Both the position numbers and the translations under genes were made by a program. This document shows positions 17,556-25,947 of a stretch of DNA of 64,000 nt, piece by piece. The stretch's first letter is position 1, and the number at the start of each line of letters is the position of its first letter. The stretch comes from an uncultured Saprospiraceae bacterium. GTDB taxonomy: Bacteria; Bacteroidota; Bacteroidia; Chitinophagales; Saprospiraceae. The DNA is taken from NCBI GenBank assembly GCA_937951615.1, contig CALFBH010000012.1, forward strand, positions 97,521 through 161,520, written 5' to 3'. The notes under the pieces are model-generated. The model had not been told where the DNA came from. It did not search any database and saw only the letters and a program-made list of their open reading frames with translations.

Positions 17556-17702
17556 TGTGTTGATGTGTTGTGGTGTTAAGGTGTTGATGTGGTTCGTTTT
17601 GCGGATGTAGCGATAATTCATGAATTATCGCTACATCCGCAAAACACGACAACACGACAACACGACAACACGACAACACGACAACACGACAACACGACAA
17701 CA
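17556..17702. repeat. Inverted tandem arrays flanking a palindrome
   Basis: Left of the palindrome (17556-17590) is a GTGTTGATGTGTTGTGGTGT-type array. To the right (17646-17702) the unit ACACGACA repeats about seven times in inverted sense and stops 3 bp before the Pnkp ATG. The gap between ligase and kinase is entirely repeat, so the kinase's leader would be made of it. Confidence 0.75.
17596..17645. repeat. Perfect 50-bp palindrome
   Basis: Two 25-bp arms with no mismatch meet at AATTCA|TGAATT. It shares the core TAGCG..AATTCATGAATT..CGCTA with 5293-5340 while the outer bases differ. It lies between the RNA ligase and Pnkp genes and could form a strong hairpin. Confidence 0.85.
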
Positions 17703-17705
17703 AAA

Positions 17706-18590
17706 ATGAAAACAATAATTATATTACGCGGAATCCCCGCATCAGGAAAATCAACTTACGCCAAACAATTGATCAAAGACAATCCCGGCATGTACAAGCG
17801 CATCAATCGTGATGATATGCGCGAAATGCTGGACGCTTATCATTTTTCAAAAGGCAATGAAAAATTTGTCAAAAAAGTAAGGGATATGCTGATCAGAATG
17901 GCTTTGGAAGATGGCAAGCATGTCATTGTGGACGATACGAATATCTCTGAACGACACATCAATAGAATCACCCAACTTGCTGAGGAACACCGTAAAAAAA
18001 CGGGGCATGATGTGAAAGTGGAGGTCAAGGAATTTGAAGTCGATTTGGAAGAAGCCATAGAAAGAGACGCCAAGCGGGAACGTCCGGTGGGAAGCCGCAC
18101 CATCCGAAAAATGCACCGCCAACTGACGGGTAAATACGATGACCGAGGGCCACATTATAAGCCACAGGATGAAACCTTGCCTCCTGCGATTATTTGCGAT
18201 TTGGATGGTACCTTATGCGTTATTCACGACAGAAGTCCTTATGATGGGATGGCCTGTGAAAGTGATTTGCTGAATCAGCCAGTCTTTGATATTGTGAAAA
18301 ATTATCACGATATGGGGCATCAGATTATCCTGCTATCCGGCAGAACGGATGATGCAAAACCACAGACTGAACGTTGGCTGGCAAAGTATAATGTACCTTA
18401 TGACCAACTCATTATGCGTAAGCATGATGACAAACGCCGTGATTCCATTATCAAACGGGAGTTATTTGACAATAATATCAAAGACAAATTTTTTGTCCGC
18501 TTTGTATTGGATGATCGTAATCAGGTCGTGGACATGTGGCGACAGGATTTGGGCTTGGCTTGCTTGCAGGTGAATTATGGGGATTTTTAA
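17706..18590 (+). CDS. pnkP: Bifunctional polynucleotide 5'-kinase / 3'-phosphatase
   Basis: 294 residues from ATG 17706, which directly begins the family N-terminus MKTIIILRGIPASGKST; a longer frame would translate the tandem array. The kinase half has the P-loop GIPASGKS (9-16, with Lys15 and Ser16), the NRDDMR region (35-39) and an Arg-rich lid (120-138). The phosphatase half is HAD-type, with Asp165 and Asp167 in CDLDGTL, Thr/Ser in LLSGRTD and a late VLDDRNQVVDMW. These positions nearly coincide with T4 Pnkp (301 residues; K15, S16, D165, D167). It heals 3'-phosphate and 5'-OH RNA ends for the upstream ligase. Co-transcription with the ligase is likely despite the repeat-filled 161-bp gap. 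Confidence 0.9.
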   Translation: MKTIIILRGIPASGKSTYAKQLIKDNPGMYKRINRDDMREMLDAYHFSKGNEKFVKKVRDMLIRMALEDGKHVIVDDTNISERHINRITQLAEEHRKKTGHDVKVEVKEFEVDLEEAIERDAKRERPVGSRTIRKMHRQLTGKYDDRGPHYKPQDETLPPAIICDLDGTLCVIHDRSPYDGMACESDLLNQPVFDIVKNYHDMGHQIILLSGRTDDAKPQTERWLAKYNVPYDQLIMRKHDDKRRDSIIKRELFDNNIKDKFFVRFVLDDRNQVVDMWRQDLGLACLQVNYGDF

Positions 18591-18627
18591 CACATGAGTC
18601 ATCCCAGATTTTAAAAATGTTCAGAAT

Positions 18628-18754
18628 GTCGATGGTCGATAGTCCATAGTCAATGGCTGCCACCCAATAATGCTCCATTTTTCAGTTTTTTACGCATTTT
18701 GCGGACGGGCTGGTAGCTTTGAAGCTAAAAATACAGCTATTGACCATGATTGAC
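18628..18754. repeat. Heptamer-flanked repeat element H1
   Basis: Begins with GTCGATGG/TCGATAG/TCCATAG heptamers, carries a core TTTTTTACGCATTTTGCGGA, and ends with the inverted theme CAGCTATTGACCAT. Relatives are at 38851, 41661 and 52088. Confidence 0.6.
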
Positions 18755-18822
18755 TTCTTATAATATTTGTTTTTCTAAAAATTTGGAACGACTCATTCCT
18801 CTAGGAGAAAGTGAAAATAAAA

Positions 18823-18853
18823 GACCTGACAGATTTATTAAATCTATCAGGTC
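18823..18853 (-). terminator. Hairpin after the TonB receptor gene
   Basis: A 15-bp stem (GACCTGACAGATTTA and its inverse) with a 1-nt centre. Its single mismatch is a G-U wobble in minus-strand RNA, which points to termination of the minus-strand gene ending at 18910. Confidence 0.5.
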
Positions 18854-18909
18854 AATATCCATTACTGGACGGAGAAGTAAAACGAGTTTCGGAACTTTAG
18901 GCTCCGCTA

Positions 18910-21810
18910 TTATTTTTTAGCCAGTTTAGTAGCTGCTTCCTTTTGTCCTCTCAGCATATACCCCACACCTACAGAAAATGTTCTGCCTGGGCTGTAGGCT
19001 TGAAAAATCTGATCGGCAGCATTATACGATTGGAAAACTCTTTCTTTGCGCTGATCCAGAATATTCTGTGCACTCAGGCTGACTTTCCAATTATTGTTTG
19101 TACCAAAAAACTTGGATGCTTTGAAATTCAAGCTGTGGAATGGATTTTCATAGACATCCGCTACACGAGCGACACCCACAACACTCAAGCGACGTCCTTG
19201 TACATTATAGCTGACATTTACATTCCAGCCATTGTCTGGTGCAGTGTAGTTGATGTTGGTATTGACAATGAATGGTGATTGTCCCTGCATCTCGCGTGTA
19301 TCACTGACAACTTCGCCTTGGCGGGCTTCCTGCATTCTGCCTTCGTATTCAGCCTCATTCATTTTCACTGTCGACTTGATATAAGATACATTTGTACCTA
19401 GAGAAAGTTGCTCTAATGCGGGGGTAATAAAACCAAGGTTTTTACGCGTTTCAAACTCTACTCCATATACTTTTGCATTACCTACGTTGCGCGGTGTAAA
19501 GTTGTCGGGCGCAATGCTGCTATAAGCAACAATCTCAATCGGATTTTTAAAATCTTTATAAAAACCGCTTACAGAAAACATTTCACCAGGCTTGAAAAAG
19601 TATTCCCAGCGCAAGTCCATATTCTGTACATAAGTCTGCACCAAATCCAAATTACCAATAAAAGTACGCTCTGAAACGGGATCATAAATCTGAGCCAGCG
19701 ACTTTTCTTTGAAAGACGGGCGAGCTAATGTACGGCTGTACGCTCCGCGAATATTCATATTATCAACTACAGAATAAATCAGGTTGAAAGAAGGCAAAAA
19801 GTCGAACTCATTCAGCACGTTTTTGTTCTCAAAAACATCTGTATCAGGATTGTTGATTGTTTGACGCTGACCTGTGTAGCGCATATCTGTTTTTTCTACG
19901 CGTACACCATAAATTGTTTTCAACTTGCGACTCAAAGGCAATTCATTCATAATATAAGCAGCAGCCACCTGGCTGTTCGCGCTATAAGTATTGGAAGGCT
20001 CGGACTGCCCTGAAACAAACACGCCCTGATTGGTAGAAGCATCAAAAAGATTGTCTTCTTCAAATAATTGATTTGGATCACCGCTTAATTGAATACGGCT
20101 GCCACGCTCACGGAACTCATATTGCAATACAGAGAAATCACGCATTTTATAAGCATGAGCAAATCCACCTTTCACTTTAGCGTCCAAACCACCCCATTGC
20201 TTAAATTTCCAAGATACATCCGCTTTAGTATTGAAGCTGAATTCCTGCAAATCGCGATAAAATCTATAGATTCCTGCACCGTCGCCAGGATTCAGTGAAT
20301 AACTGGTTACATTATCAGCATCATCCAATTCTACAGCAAAAGCAGTTGTGCGAATGTCCGGCTCTTTATTCAGCGACAGGCTTGGCGCAAACTTTAGATT
20401 GAATTGTAAATTTTTCGACGGGATGTCAATACGATTGCCGTACACCAAATTGGTAATACTTTTTTGATTATAGTATAAAACGTCTTTGTCCAGAATACCT
20501 CCTTCATTGGAAAAATAATTTTCCGAACGAATTTCAGAGGCTTTCTTGATACCATTTTGTGTATGGAAAAGACTCAGCGAGTGGCGCATTAATTTGCTTT
20601 TGATCGAACCACTGACCAATCCACTCCACAAGGTTTCGTTTGTGCTGTATTCACCATAACCGAGATCAGTCGGTGTCAATTCAAACTCACTTTTGTCCGC
20701 AGGTTTGAAATAAGAATTGAAAATAGCGTTTCCATAATAATTATTGCTATTCTTATAATTCACAGCAAAGACCAATCCTTTAGTCAATTTCTCACCATTG
20801 AATTGGTTGCCCCAACTGAAGTTGTAGGATTGGTTGGGCATTGCTGCTGTACGATCTACAGACATTTCATTATCAAAACTTCCTACAAGATCTTCTTGTG
20901 CGGTAGCACCTGTAACGGCAAGAGGAATAACCGTATTTTTCTCAATAGGTAGTTTACGTGCGCCTGCACCAAAACCTAAAACATCTGTTATACCGGAATG
21001 ATAAGTCTGGAAATTATTATTGAATGTTGTATTCGTATTATATCCCAAAGAACCACCATAAGACAGGACGCTTTCTTCTGGGAAATTTTTCAATTCAATA
21101 TCCACTGTTCCGCCTGTAAAATCTCCGGATAAGTCAGGTGTGAAAGTTTTATACACGAGGATATTATTCAAAATATTTGCAGGGAATACATCTACCTGCA
21201 CATTATTTCTATCAGGGTCAAGTCCTGGAATTTCCATGCCATTCAAGACCGTTTTGGTATAACGATCGCCCAAACCACGCACATAAACATTTTTACCATC
21301 TTCTACCGTTACCCCTGTAATCCGCTTAACGGCTGCGCCGGCATCGCTATCACCACTTTGGTTGATTGCCTGTACGGATACACCATCTAATAGATTAACA
21401 GATTTCTTTTGAAGGGTCATAACTGAATTAGTGGTATTTCTTGCAGCTTTTGCAGTCACTACAACTTCTACCAATTCTTCCGATTCATTTTTCAGAATGA
21501 TGTCATTGATAACAGTTACTTCACCTGCCTTAGCGACAACATCAGTGACTTTCAGGTCGCCAAAACCAACATAAGTGATTTGCAGCGTATAAGTTCCAGG
21601 GCTTAAAGAAAGTGCAAAACTACCTTCCAGATCGGCGGTAGCTCCAGTATTTTCAAGTTCAAGAACCTGAACAGTGGCGAAACTGGCTTCCATGCCAGAA
21701 TCGTCATATATTTTTCCTCTTATCGTTCCATCCTGCGCCTGCGCAAAAAAAGCAATCAGTGCCAGCAAAGTAGTAGATAAGAAACGATTGACCAATGTTT
21801 TACTTCTCAT
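18910..21810 (-). CDS. TonB-dependent outer-membrane receptor
   Basis: 966 residues from ATG 21810, which begins a signal peptide ending at FFAQAQDG. A carboxypeptidase-regulatory-like domain (about 27-115; GTIRGKIYDDSG) is followed by the plug (LLDGVSVQAINQSGDSDAGA, then KNVYVRGLGDRYTKTVLNG) and a 22-strand-type beta-barrel ending near GRTFSVGVGYML. It would import a ligand with TonB energy. The gene for a beta-helix lipoprotein lies 114 bp upstream on the same strand and may be its surface partner. No SusD homologue is present, so glycan import is not implied. Confidence 0.88.
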   Translation of the reverse strand: MRSKTLVNRFLSTTLLALIAFFAQAQDGTIRGKIYDDSGMEASFATVQVLELENTGATADLEGSFALSLSPGTYTLQITYVGFGDLKVTDVVAKAGEVTVINDIILKNESEELVEVVVTAKAARNTTNSVMTLQKKSVNLLDGVSVQAINQSGDSDAGAAVKRITGVTVEDGKNVYVRGLGDRYTKTVLNGMEIPGLDPDRNNVQVDVFPANILNNILVYKTFTPDLSGDFTGGTVDIELKNFPEESVLSYGGSLGYNTNTTFNNNFQTYHSGITDVLGFGAGARKLPIEKNTVIPLAVTGATAQEDLVGSFDNEMSVDRTAAMPNQSYNFSWGNQFNGEKLTKGLVFAVNYKNSNNYYGNAIFNSYFKPADKSEFELTPTDLGYGEYSTNETLWSGLVSGSIKSKLMRHSLSLFHTQNGIKKASEIRSENYFSNEGGILDKDVLYYNQKSITNLVYGNRIDIPSKNLQFNLKFAPSLSLNKEPDIRTTAFAVELDDADNVTSYSLNPGDGAGIYRFYRDLQEFSFNTKADVSWKFKQWGGLDAKVKGGFAHAYKMRDFSVLQYEFRERGSRIQLSGDPNQLFEEDNLFDASTNQGVFVSGQSEPSNTYSANSQVAAAYIMNELPLSRKLKTIYGVRVEKTDMRYTGQRQTINNPDTDVFENKNVLNEFDFLPSFNLIYSVVDNMNIRGAYSRTLARPSFKEKSLAQIYDPVSERTFIGNLDLVQTYVQNMDLRWEYFFKPGEMFSVSGFYKDFKNPIEIVAYSSIAPDNFTPRNVGNAKVYGVEFETRKNLGFITPALEQLSLGTNVSYIKSTVKMNEAEYEGRMQEARQGEVVSDTREMQGQSPFIVNTNINYTAPDNGWNVNVSYNVQGRRLSVVGVARVADVYENPFHSLNFKASKFFGTNNNWKVSLSAQNILDQRKERVFQSYNAADQIFQAYSPGRTFSVGVGYMLRGQKEAATKLAKK

Positions 21811-21924
21811 GTCAAATATTTGAATTATATTTAATTCGTAAGGAATGGTCAAAAAATAGTCAGGAGTGAGCGACAATATGCATTATCCCGATGTATTAAA
21901 GCCGCTCTCCTGACTAAAAAGTTA

Positions 21925-23163
21925 TTAGAAATCAACCAATACACCAGTAGCGTCTGCGTAAGTCCAGCCTGTGAAAGCAGACTTGTCGGCACCTACTGTC
22001 GGCGTAGCTGAAACAGTATTTGTTGTGAATTTAGCATCTAAAATATTTTCTGCATCCATAATGGTAACATCATTAGTCACAGAAATATCTTCAATCAGAC
22101 CACTCACATTGAATTCGCAATTTTGAATTTGTAAGACATCATTTTGCAGGTTGGTGAAAGCATCGTCACCACCAATGATTACTGTTGCATCAGCAGGGAA
22201 ATCAAAAAAGTAGGAGGCTTTTACAGTACCTTGTGCGGCACTTCTCAAAAAAGCAAAATCATCACCAGGTCCTTTTAGCGAACCATTTTGCATAGTAAAT
22301 GCACCTGCTGCATTTTCAGAACCTTCAGGTCCGTCAATTTCCATAGCATTATCAGAGGTCGCACCACCTACATAGATGTAGTTGTTTATTGTACCTGAAT
22401 AAGCCTGGTCAATATCAAAAGCATCATCTCCCTGATACATAACAATTGCATCGTCAAGATTTACGGTACCGCCGAAAAATTCAATACCATCATCAAAGTT
22501 GGCAACGACCTCAATGTGGTTGATCGTTGTTCCGCTACCTACACCACCAAGCGTAAGACCATTGATTTCTTTATCTGGTTCTAAAGCAACACCACCGTGG
22601 CGGATAGACACATAAGTGAATGTACCGGAATTGTGTGTAGCATCATTACCGCCATAAATAGCTTCAGCTATATCAGCAGGAATACCTTCAATTCTATCCG
22701 TTGTTCCAGTTCCCGGAGAAACAGGAGCATTGCCCAAAATAATCACGCCACCCCAAAGGCTATTGTCTGTTTCCGTCAGGTTAGTTCCTGCCAGCTGCCC
22801 CAATTCAATATTATCTGCTTCGGAAGTGAAAATAATTGGATTCGCCGCAGTTCCCGCAGCATTGATTTTACCATCAGTTGCAATCATCAATACGGCAGCG
22901 TTGGCATTTGTACCTGCTCTGCCTTTTATAAGTGCGCCTGGCTCAATTGTGAGTGTAGCACCTTCAGTAATAATGATGCGTCCTACCATGACGTGGCATC
23001 TGTCAGCCGACCATGTTTCATCACTTGTAATATTTCCTGTGTGCTCTATACAGTCTGTTGGATCAACTACGACTACCTCATCTTCTTTACAAGAAGAAAA
23101 CAATAATGAACTGATCGTGAAAACGCCAATTAAGAGAAAGAGATTATTCGTTTTAAAACTCAT
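21925..23163 (-). CDS. Parallel beta-helix-like surface lipoprotein
   Basis: 412 residues from ATG 23163, giving a lipoprotein signal (MSFKTNNLFLLIGVFTISSL, then FSSC). The upstream ATG at 23208 lies only 4 bp after a -7 box and would probably not be in the transcript. The body repeats short strands typical of a right-handed beta-helix (GATLTIEPGALIKG, then WGGVIILGNAP, then GDDAFDIDQAYSG, then DNAMEIDGPEG). Such lipoproteins are often linked to a TonB receptor in Bacteroidota, as here. It may bind or deliver the receptor's ligand; the ligand is unknown. Confidence 0.75.
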   Translation of the reverse strand: MSFKTNNLFLLIGVFTISSLLFSSCKEDEVVVVDPTDCIEHTGNITSDETWSADRCHVMVGRIIITEGATLTIEPGALIKGRAGTNANAAVLMIATDGKINAAGTAANPIIFTSEADNIELGQLAGTNLTETDNSLWGGVIILGNAPVSPGTGTTDRIEGIPADIAEAIYGGNDATHNSGTFTYVSIRHGGVALEPDKEINGLTLGGVGSGTTINHIEVVANFDDGIEFFGGTVNLDDAIVMYQGDDAFDIDQAYSGTINNYIYVGGATSDNAMEIDGPEGSENAAGAFTMQNGSLKGPGDDFAFLRSAAQGTVKASYFFDFPADATVIIGGDDAFTNLQNDVLQIQNCEFNVSGLIEDISVTNDVTIMDAENILDAKFTTNTVSATPTVGADKSAFTGWTYADATGVLVDF

Positions 23164-23212
23164 TTTTTTGTAAATAATGTTATTAAAATATAGTACGATG
23201 TATTTCATGGTG

Positions 23213-23220
23213 CAAAAGTA
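23213..23220 (-). promoter_or_regulatory. -7 box for the beta-helix lipoprotein / TonB receptor unit
   Basis: TACTTTTG on the minus strand. Transcription should start near 23205, which decides the translation start in favour of ATG 23163. Confidence 0.5.
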
Positions 23221-23357
23221 GGGGTGGTATCTTACTAAGAGTTTAAGGCTAGATTAAGTAAATGTTAGCTTTTACTGAAAAAGCTAACATTGGCTTAACA
23301 TTGAAGAAAGCCAAGAAAATCAAGTTCTGAAAAGTGGCTAATGTGACTGCTTTGTTT

Positions 23358-23490
23358 GAGTTGTTGGGTGAATTAAGTTATTGAGTGTATTAAGTCATCA
23401 AGTTGATTAAGTAACTGACATTTTTTCGTAAGTTTGCACCACAAAATCACCTAATTACCCAATAACTTAATCAACTCAATACGCTCAAGC
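23358..23490. repeat. Inverted degenerate arrays before the ABC ATPase
   Basis: A GTTGATTAAG/GTTATTGAG-type array (23358-23418) is mirrored by AATAACTTAATCAACTCAAT (23459-23480) just before the ATG at 23492. The centre holds the -7 box TAAGTTTG at 23429-23436, so the right-hand array would be the 5' leader. Confidence 0.65.
23429..23436 (+). promoter_or_regulatory. -7 box for the ABC ATPase gene
   Basis: TAAGTTTG, about 55 bp upstream of the start, within the centre of the inverted arrays. Confidence 0.45.
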
Positions 23491-23491
23491 G

Positions 23492-24142
23492 ATGATAAAA
23501 GCCAACAATATCAACAAATCTTATGGCAGCCTACACGTTTTAAGAGGCGTGAATCTGGAAATTGCCAAAGGAGAGATTGTATCTATCGTTGGAAAGTCGG
23601 GGGCAGGGAAGAGTACATTGCTACATATCCTGGGAACACTGGATCAACCTGACCAGGGAGTTTTACAGCTAAATGGGACAAAAGTGACGGAATTATCGCC
23701 AAAGCAATTGGCGCAGTTTAGGAATGAGAATATTGGTTTTGTTTTTCAATTTCATCACCTATTGCCAGAATTTACAGCCCTTGAAAATGTGTGTATTCCA
23801 GCATATATTCAGAAAAAAAGTGAACAGGAAGCAGAAAAAAGAGCGAAGGAATTATTGGATTATCTGGGCTTGAGTGATCGATTGGAACACAAACCGACGC
23901 AGCTTTCTGGTGGAGAGCAGCAGCGTGTTGCCGTTGCCCGAGCTTTGATGAATCAGCCCGCTGTTCTTTTTGCCGATGAGCCTTCTGGTAATCTCGATTC
24001 ACAATCTTCACATGAATTGCACCAGCTTCTTTTCAAGTTGAGAGATGATTTCCAACAGACGTTTATTATTGTTACGCATAATGAAGAACTAGCAGAGATG
24101 AGCGACCGCCGACTAGTGATGCAGGATGGAGGGATTGTGTAG
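23492..24142 (+). CDS. ABC transporter ATP-binding protein, LolD/MacB type
   Basis: 216 residues with a complete nucleotide-binding domain: Walker [11 protein letters not shown]-loop [17 protein letters not shown], signature [15 protein letters not shown], Walker [13 protein letters not shown] and H-loop VTHNEEL. Length and the [12 protein letters not shown] segment fit the LolD/MacB/FtsE group, which drives lipoprotein release or efflux with a separate permease. No permease gene is adjacent, so the partner must be elsewhere. LolD is a reasonable name but cannot be proved here. Confidence 0.85.
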   Translation: MIKANNINKSYGSLHVLRGVNLEIAKGEIVSIVGKSGAGKSTLLHILGTLDQPDQGVLQLNGTKVTELSPKQLAQFRNENIGFVFQFHHLLPEFTALENVCIPAYIQKKSEQEAEKRAKELLDYLGLSDRLEHKPTQLSGGEQQRVAVARALMNQPAVLFADEPSGNLDSQSSHELHQLLFKLRDDFQQTFIIVTHNEELAEMSDRRLVMQDGGIV

Positions 24143-24187
24143 TTTTGGAAATTCAAACTCAAACGTCAAATACAAATTCAAAAAGCA

Positions 24188-24859
24188 TTACTTCGCAATC
24201 CAGATGTCGCCCAGCAGTACTTCCCAGACGGCTTTTTCTTCTTTGCCGAATTTCTTGTTTACCTTTTTCAAAATAATTTCAATGTATTGGCTTTTTGATG
24301 GGTTGCTATTATAATTGCCATAGCTAGAGTTCGATGAGGGAATTGCTTGTCGGAGTAGACCGCGATACGCTGTGCTTACCTCATACGTAGCTGCCATATC
24401 TGAGCTTGGACTAAAATTTTCGGTCGTTTCAAAGCTATTCTGTTGTGTCGAAAGTCGTACATTATTCTCCAAAGCTGCCGATATAAAAGCGTATAAGGTC
24501 GTATCTGCCATTTCGCCAGAACGGTAGCGCATATTGGTAATCATACGCACATCGCCATCAAATAACTGTTTGACTGCTTCCGCAGCATAAGCCCGCATTT
24601 CATCCTCATAAGTCTGATCCTGAATGATGCGCATATAATCTATAAAATCGGCTGCTTTTTGCTCGGCTCTTCTACCAAACACGTCTAACCTGTCTTCCGA
24701 CAAAGCACTTCCACAAAAGTTGTTTTCCAACTGCTGATAGGCGGAGACTTGTCCGTAAGCTTGATTTTGTGCTGTAGCAAGTATAGGCAGGCAACATAAG
24801 CACAATAGGTAGCTCAGAGCAGGTTTGAAAGTTAAACTATATGTAAGCTGTTTCTTCAT
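24188..24859 (-). CDS. Uncharacterised exported protein
   Basis: 223 residues with an N-terminal signal (LSYLLCLCCLPILATAQ). The mature part is helical near the middle (RAEQKAADFIDYMRIIQDQT) and ends in a basic region (KKVNKKFGKEEKAVWEVL). No known domain. Its start overlaps the stop of the upstream gene by 4 bp (ATGA), so the two are translationally coupled and probably act together in the envelope. Confidence 0.7.
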   Translation of the reverse strand: MKKQLTYSLTFKPALSYLLCLCCLPILATAQNQAYGQVSAYQQLENNFCGSALSEDRLDVFGRRAEQKAADFIDYMRIIQDQTYEDEMRAYAAEAVKQLFDGDVRMITNMRYRSGEMADTTLYAFISAALENNVRLSTQQNSFETTENFSPSSDMAATYEVSTAYRGLLRQAIPSSNSSYGNYNSNPSKSQYIEIILKKVNKKFGKEEKAVWEVLLGDIWIAK

Positions 24860-25785
24860 TTTTGTATAAAGCGCATGTAAGCAATTTTTCCATCTTCGTA
24901 AACCGTTTCAATAATCTCAACGTTTTTCAGGCTTTTGAGCGGCATCGTCATTTTATTGACAAATTCTGTTTTATTATACATTTCCATACCGTTCGAGGCT
25001 TTATCGACCTGAAAAATACGGGCATGATCAGCAAACATTTCATCCAATTGATTTCTACGTTTTTTCCAGTCTTCCATTTTTGACGTAGAAAAATAATGAA
25101 TCATCAAGGCATAATCATCTGTTTTTAGCTGAATCGTTTCCCGTCGATTTTTTTTGTCCAATACACGAATAATTGTATCTGGTTGATAATAGGATGCCTG
25201 TGCGATCAGCGTAATCTTTTTTCTTTTTGTTTTAAAATGAAAGCAATTATCCGGATTGCAGCTTTGCATTTCTGGTGACTCCTCTTCATGCAAAATAATT
25301 ACTTCTACTCTGTCTTCAATCTGTTGCCCTGTATCGGCATCTGTAAAACAAAAAGTATAACGTTGTCCTTTGCCCCAATAATTCCAGACAAAAGCACTAA
25401 ACAACATCACTGCCAGTAAAGAAAAAACATAGAGTTCAGGACGCCAGTTTCGTGGTTTTGAAATGATAGTTTCTGGTTGCTTCCTTTGTTCTTCTGTAGA
25501 TTGATAAATAAAATGTGGCCAATTCTGAAACCCACAATACTGACTCAGCATATCCAGAATATCCCGACGGGGCAGGCGGTCATTTTCTGCTGTTTTGAAA
25601 TAAGTATAAAAAGACTTTTCACTAATTCGTCCATTCGTTTTTTCCTGCAAATGAGTTTGAAAACGAGCAATTTCCCGTCCTTTCCAATCTGCAATAGGGA
25701 CAGCACAATCCGGGTGTACACTTTTGTACACAGTCTCAATCTGTTCTTGTAATAACAGAAAATATGCCGCATTGTTATTTTGCAT
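24856..25785 (-). CDS. Membrane protein with N-terminal HTH-like domain
   Basis: 309 residues. The N-terminal 100 residues contain the pattern ISEKSFYTYFKT...LPRRDILDMLSQYCGF..WPHF, which recurs at the N-terminus of Bacteroidota proteins and looks like a helical, HTH-like module. A single transmembrane helix (about 117-135) leads to a C-terminal domain with a carboxypeptidase-regulatory-like strand region (YTFCFTDADTGQQIEDRVEV) and a charged tail. The layout suggests a cytoplasmic-to-periplasmic signalling or anchoring protein. It overlaps the next gene by 4 bp and diverges from the SIMPL genes across a site-rich gap. Confidence 0.65.
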   Translation of the reverse strand: MQNNNAAYFLLLQEQIETVYKSVHPDCAVPIADWKGREIARFQTHLQEKTNGRISEKSFYTYFKTAENDRLPRRDILDMLSQYCGFQNWPHFIYQSTEEQRKQPETIISKPRNWRPELYVFSLLAVMLFSAFVWNYWGKGQRYTFCFTDADTGQQIEDRVEVIILHEEESPEMQSCNPDNCFHFKTKRKKITLIAQASYYQPDTIIRVLDKKNRRETIQLKTDDYALMIHYFSTSKMEDWKKRRNQLDEMFADHARIFQVDKASNGMEMYNKTEFVNKMTMPLKSLKNVEIIETVYEDGKIAYMRFIQK

Positions 25786-25836
25786 AAGAGCATGTTCTAA
25801 AGTACGAAATTACACAAAAGACGGCAAATTTCCGCT

Positions 25837-25885
25837 TTGTAAAGCCTTCGTAACTTTTTGTAAACGTTTTACAAGGGCTTTACAA
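25837..25885. promoter_or_regulatory. Cluster of TTGTAAA/TTTACAA half-sites
   Basis: TTGTAAA occurs at 25837 and 25858; its inverse TTTACAA at 25868 and 25879. The inner pair forms a perfect dyad (TTGTAAA-CGT-TTTACAA). Spacings of 21 and 11 bp are near whole helical turns, which suits cooperative protein binding between the divergent genes at 25785 and 25948. Confidence 0.45.
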
Positions 25886-25917
25886 GGCATTTTCTGGCAG
25901 TATTCACAAAAAGTAGC

Positions 25918-25925
25918 TAGGTTTG
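25918..25925 (+). promoter_or_regulatory. -7 box for the first SIMPL gene
   Basis: TAGGTTTG, 22 bp before the ATG at 25948 and just beyond the TTGTAAA site cluster. Confidence 0.45.
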
Positions 25926-25947
25926 CTACTCAATAAAAAAATTAAAC

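Noticed and set aside
17589..17705. N-terminal extension of the polynucleotide kinase
   Set aside because: The extra 39 residues are a translation of the palindrome and tandem array (Thr/Arg/Gln/His/Asp-rich); the conserved P-loop start begins at ATG 17706.
24856..25785. FecR-type anti-sigma factor
   Set aside because: One transmembrane helix and a cytoplasmic helical domain suggested it, but there is no FecR signature and no sigma factor gene nearby.
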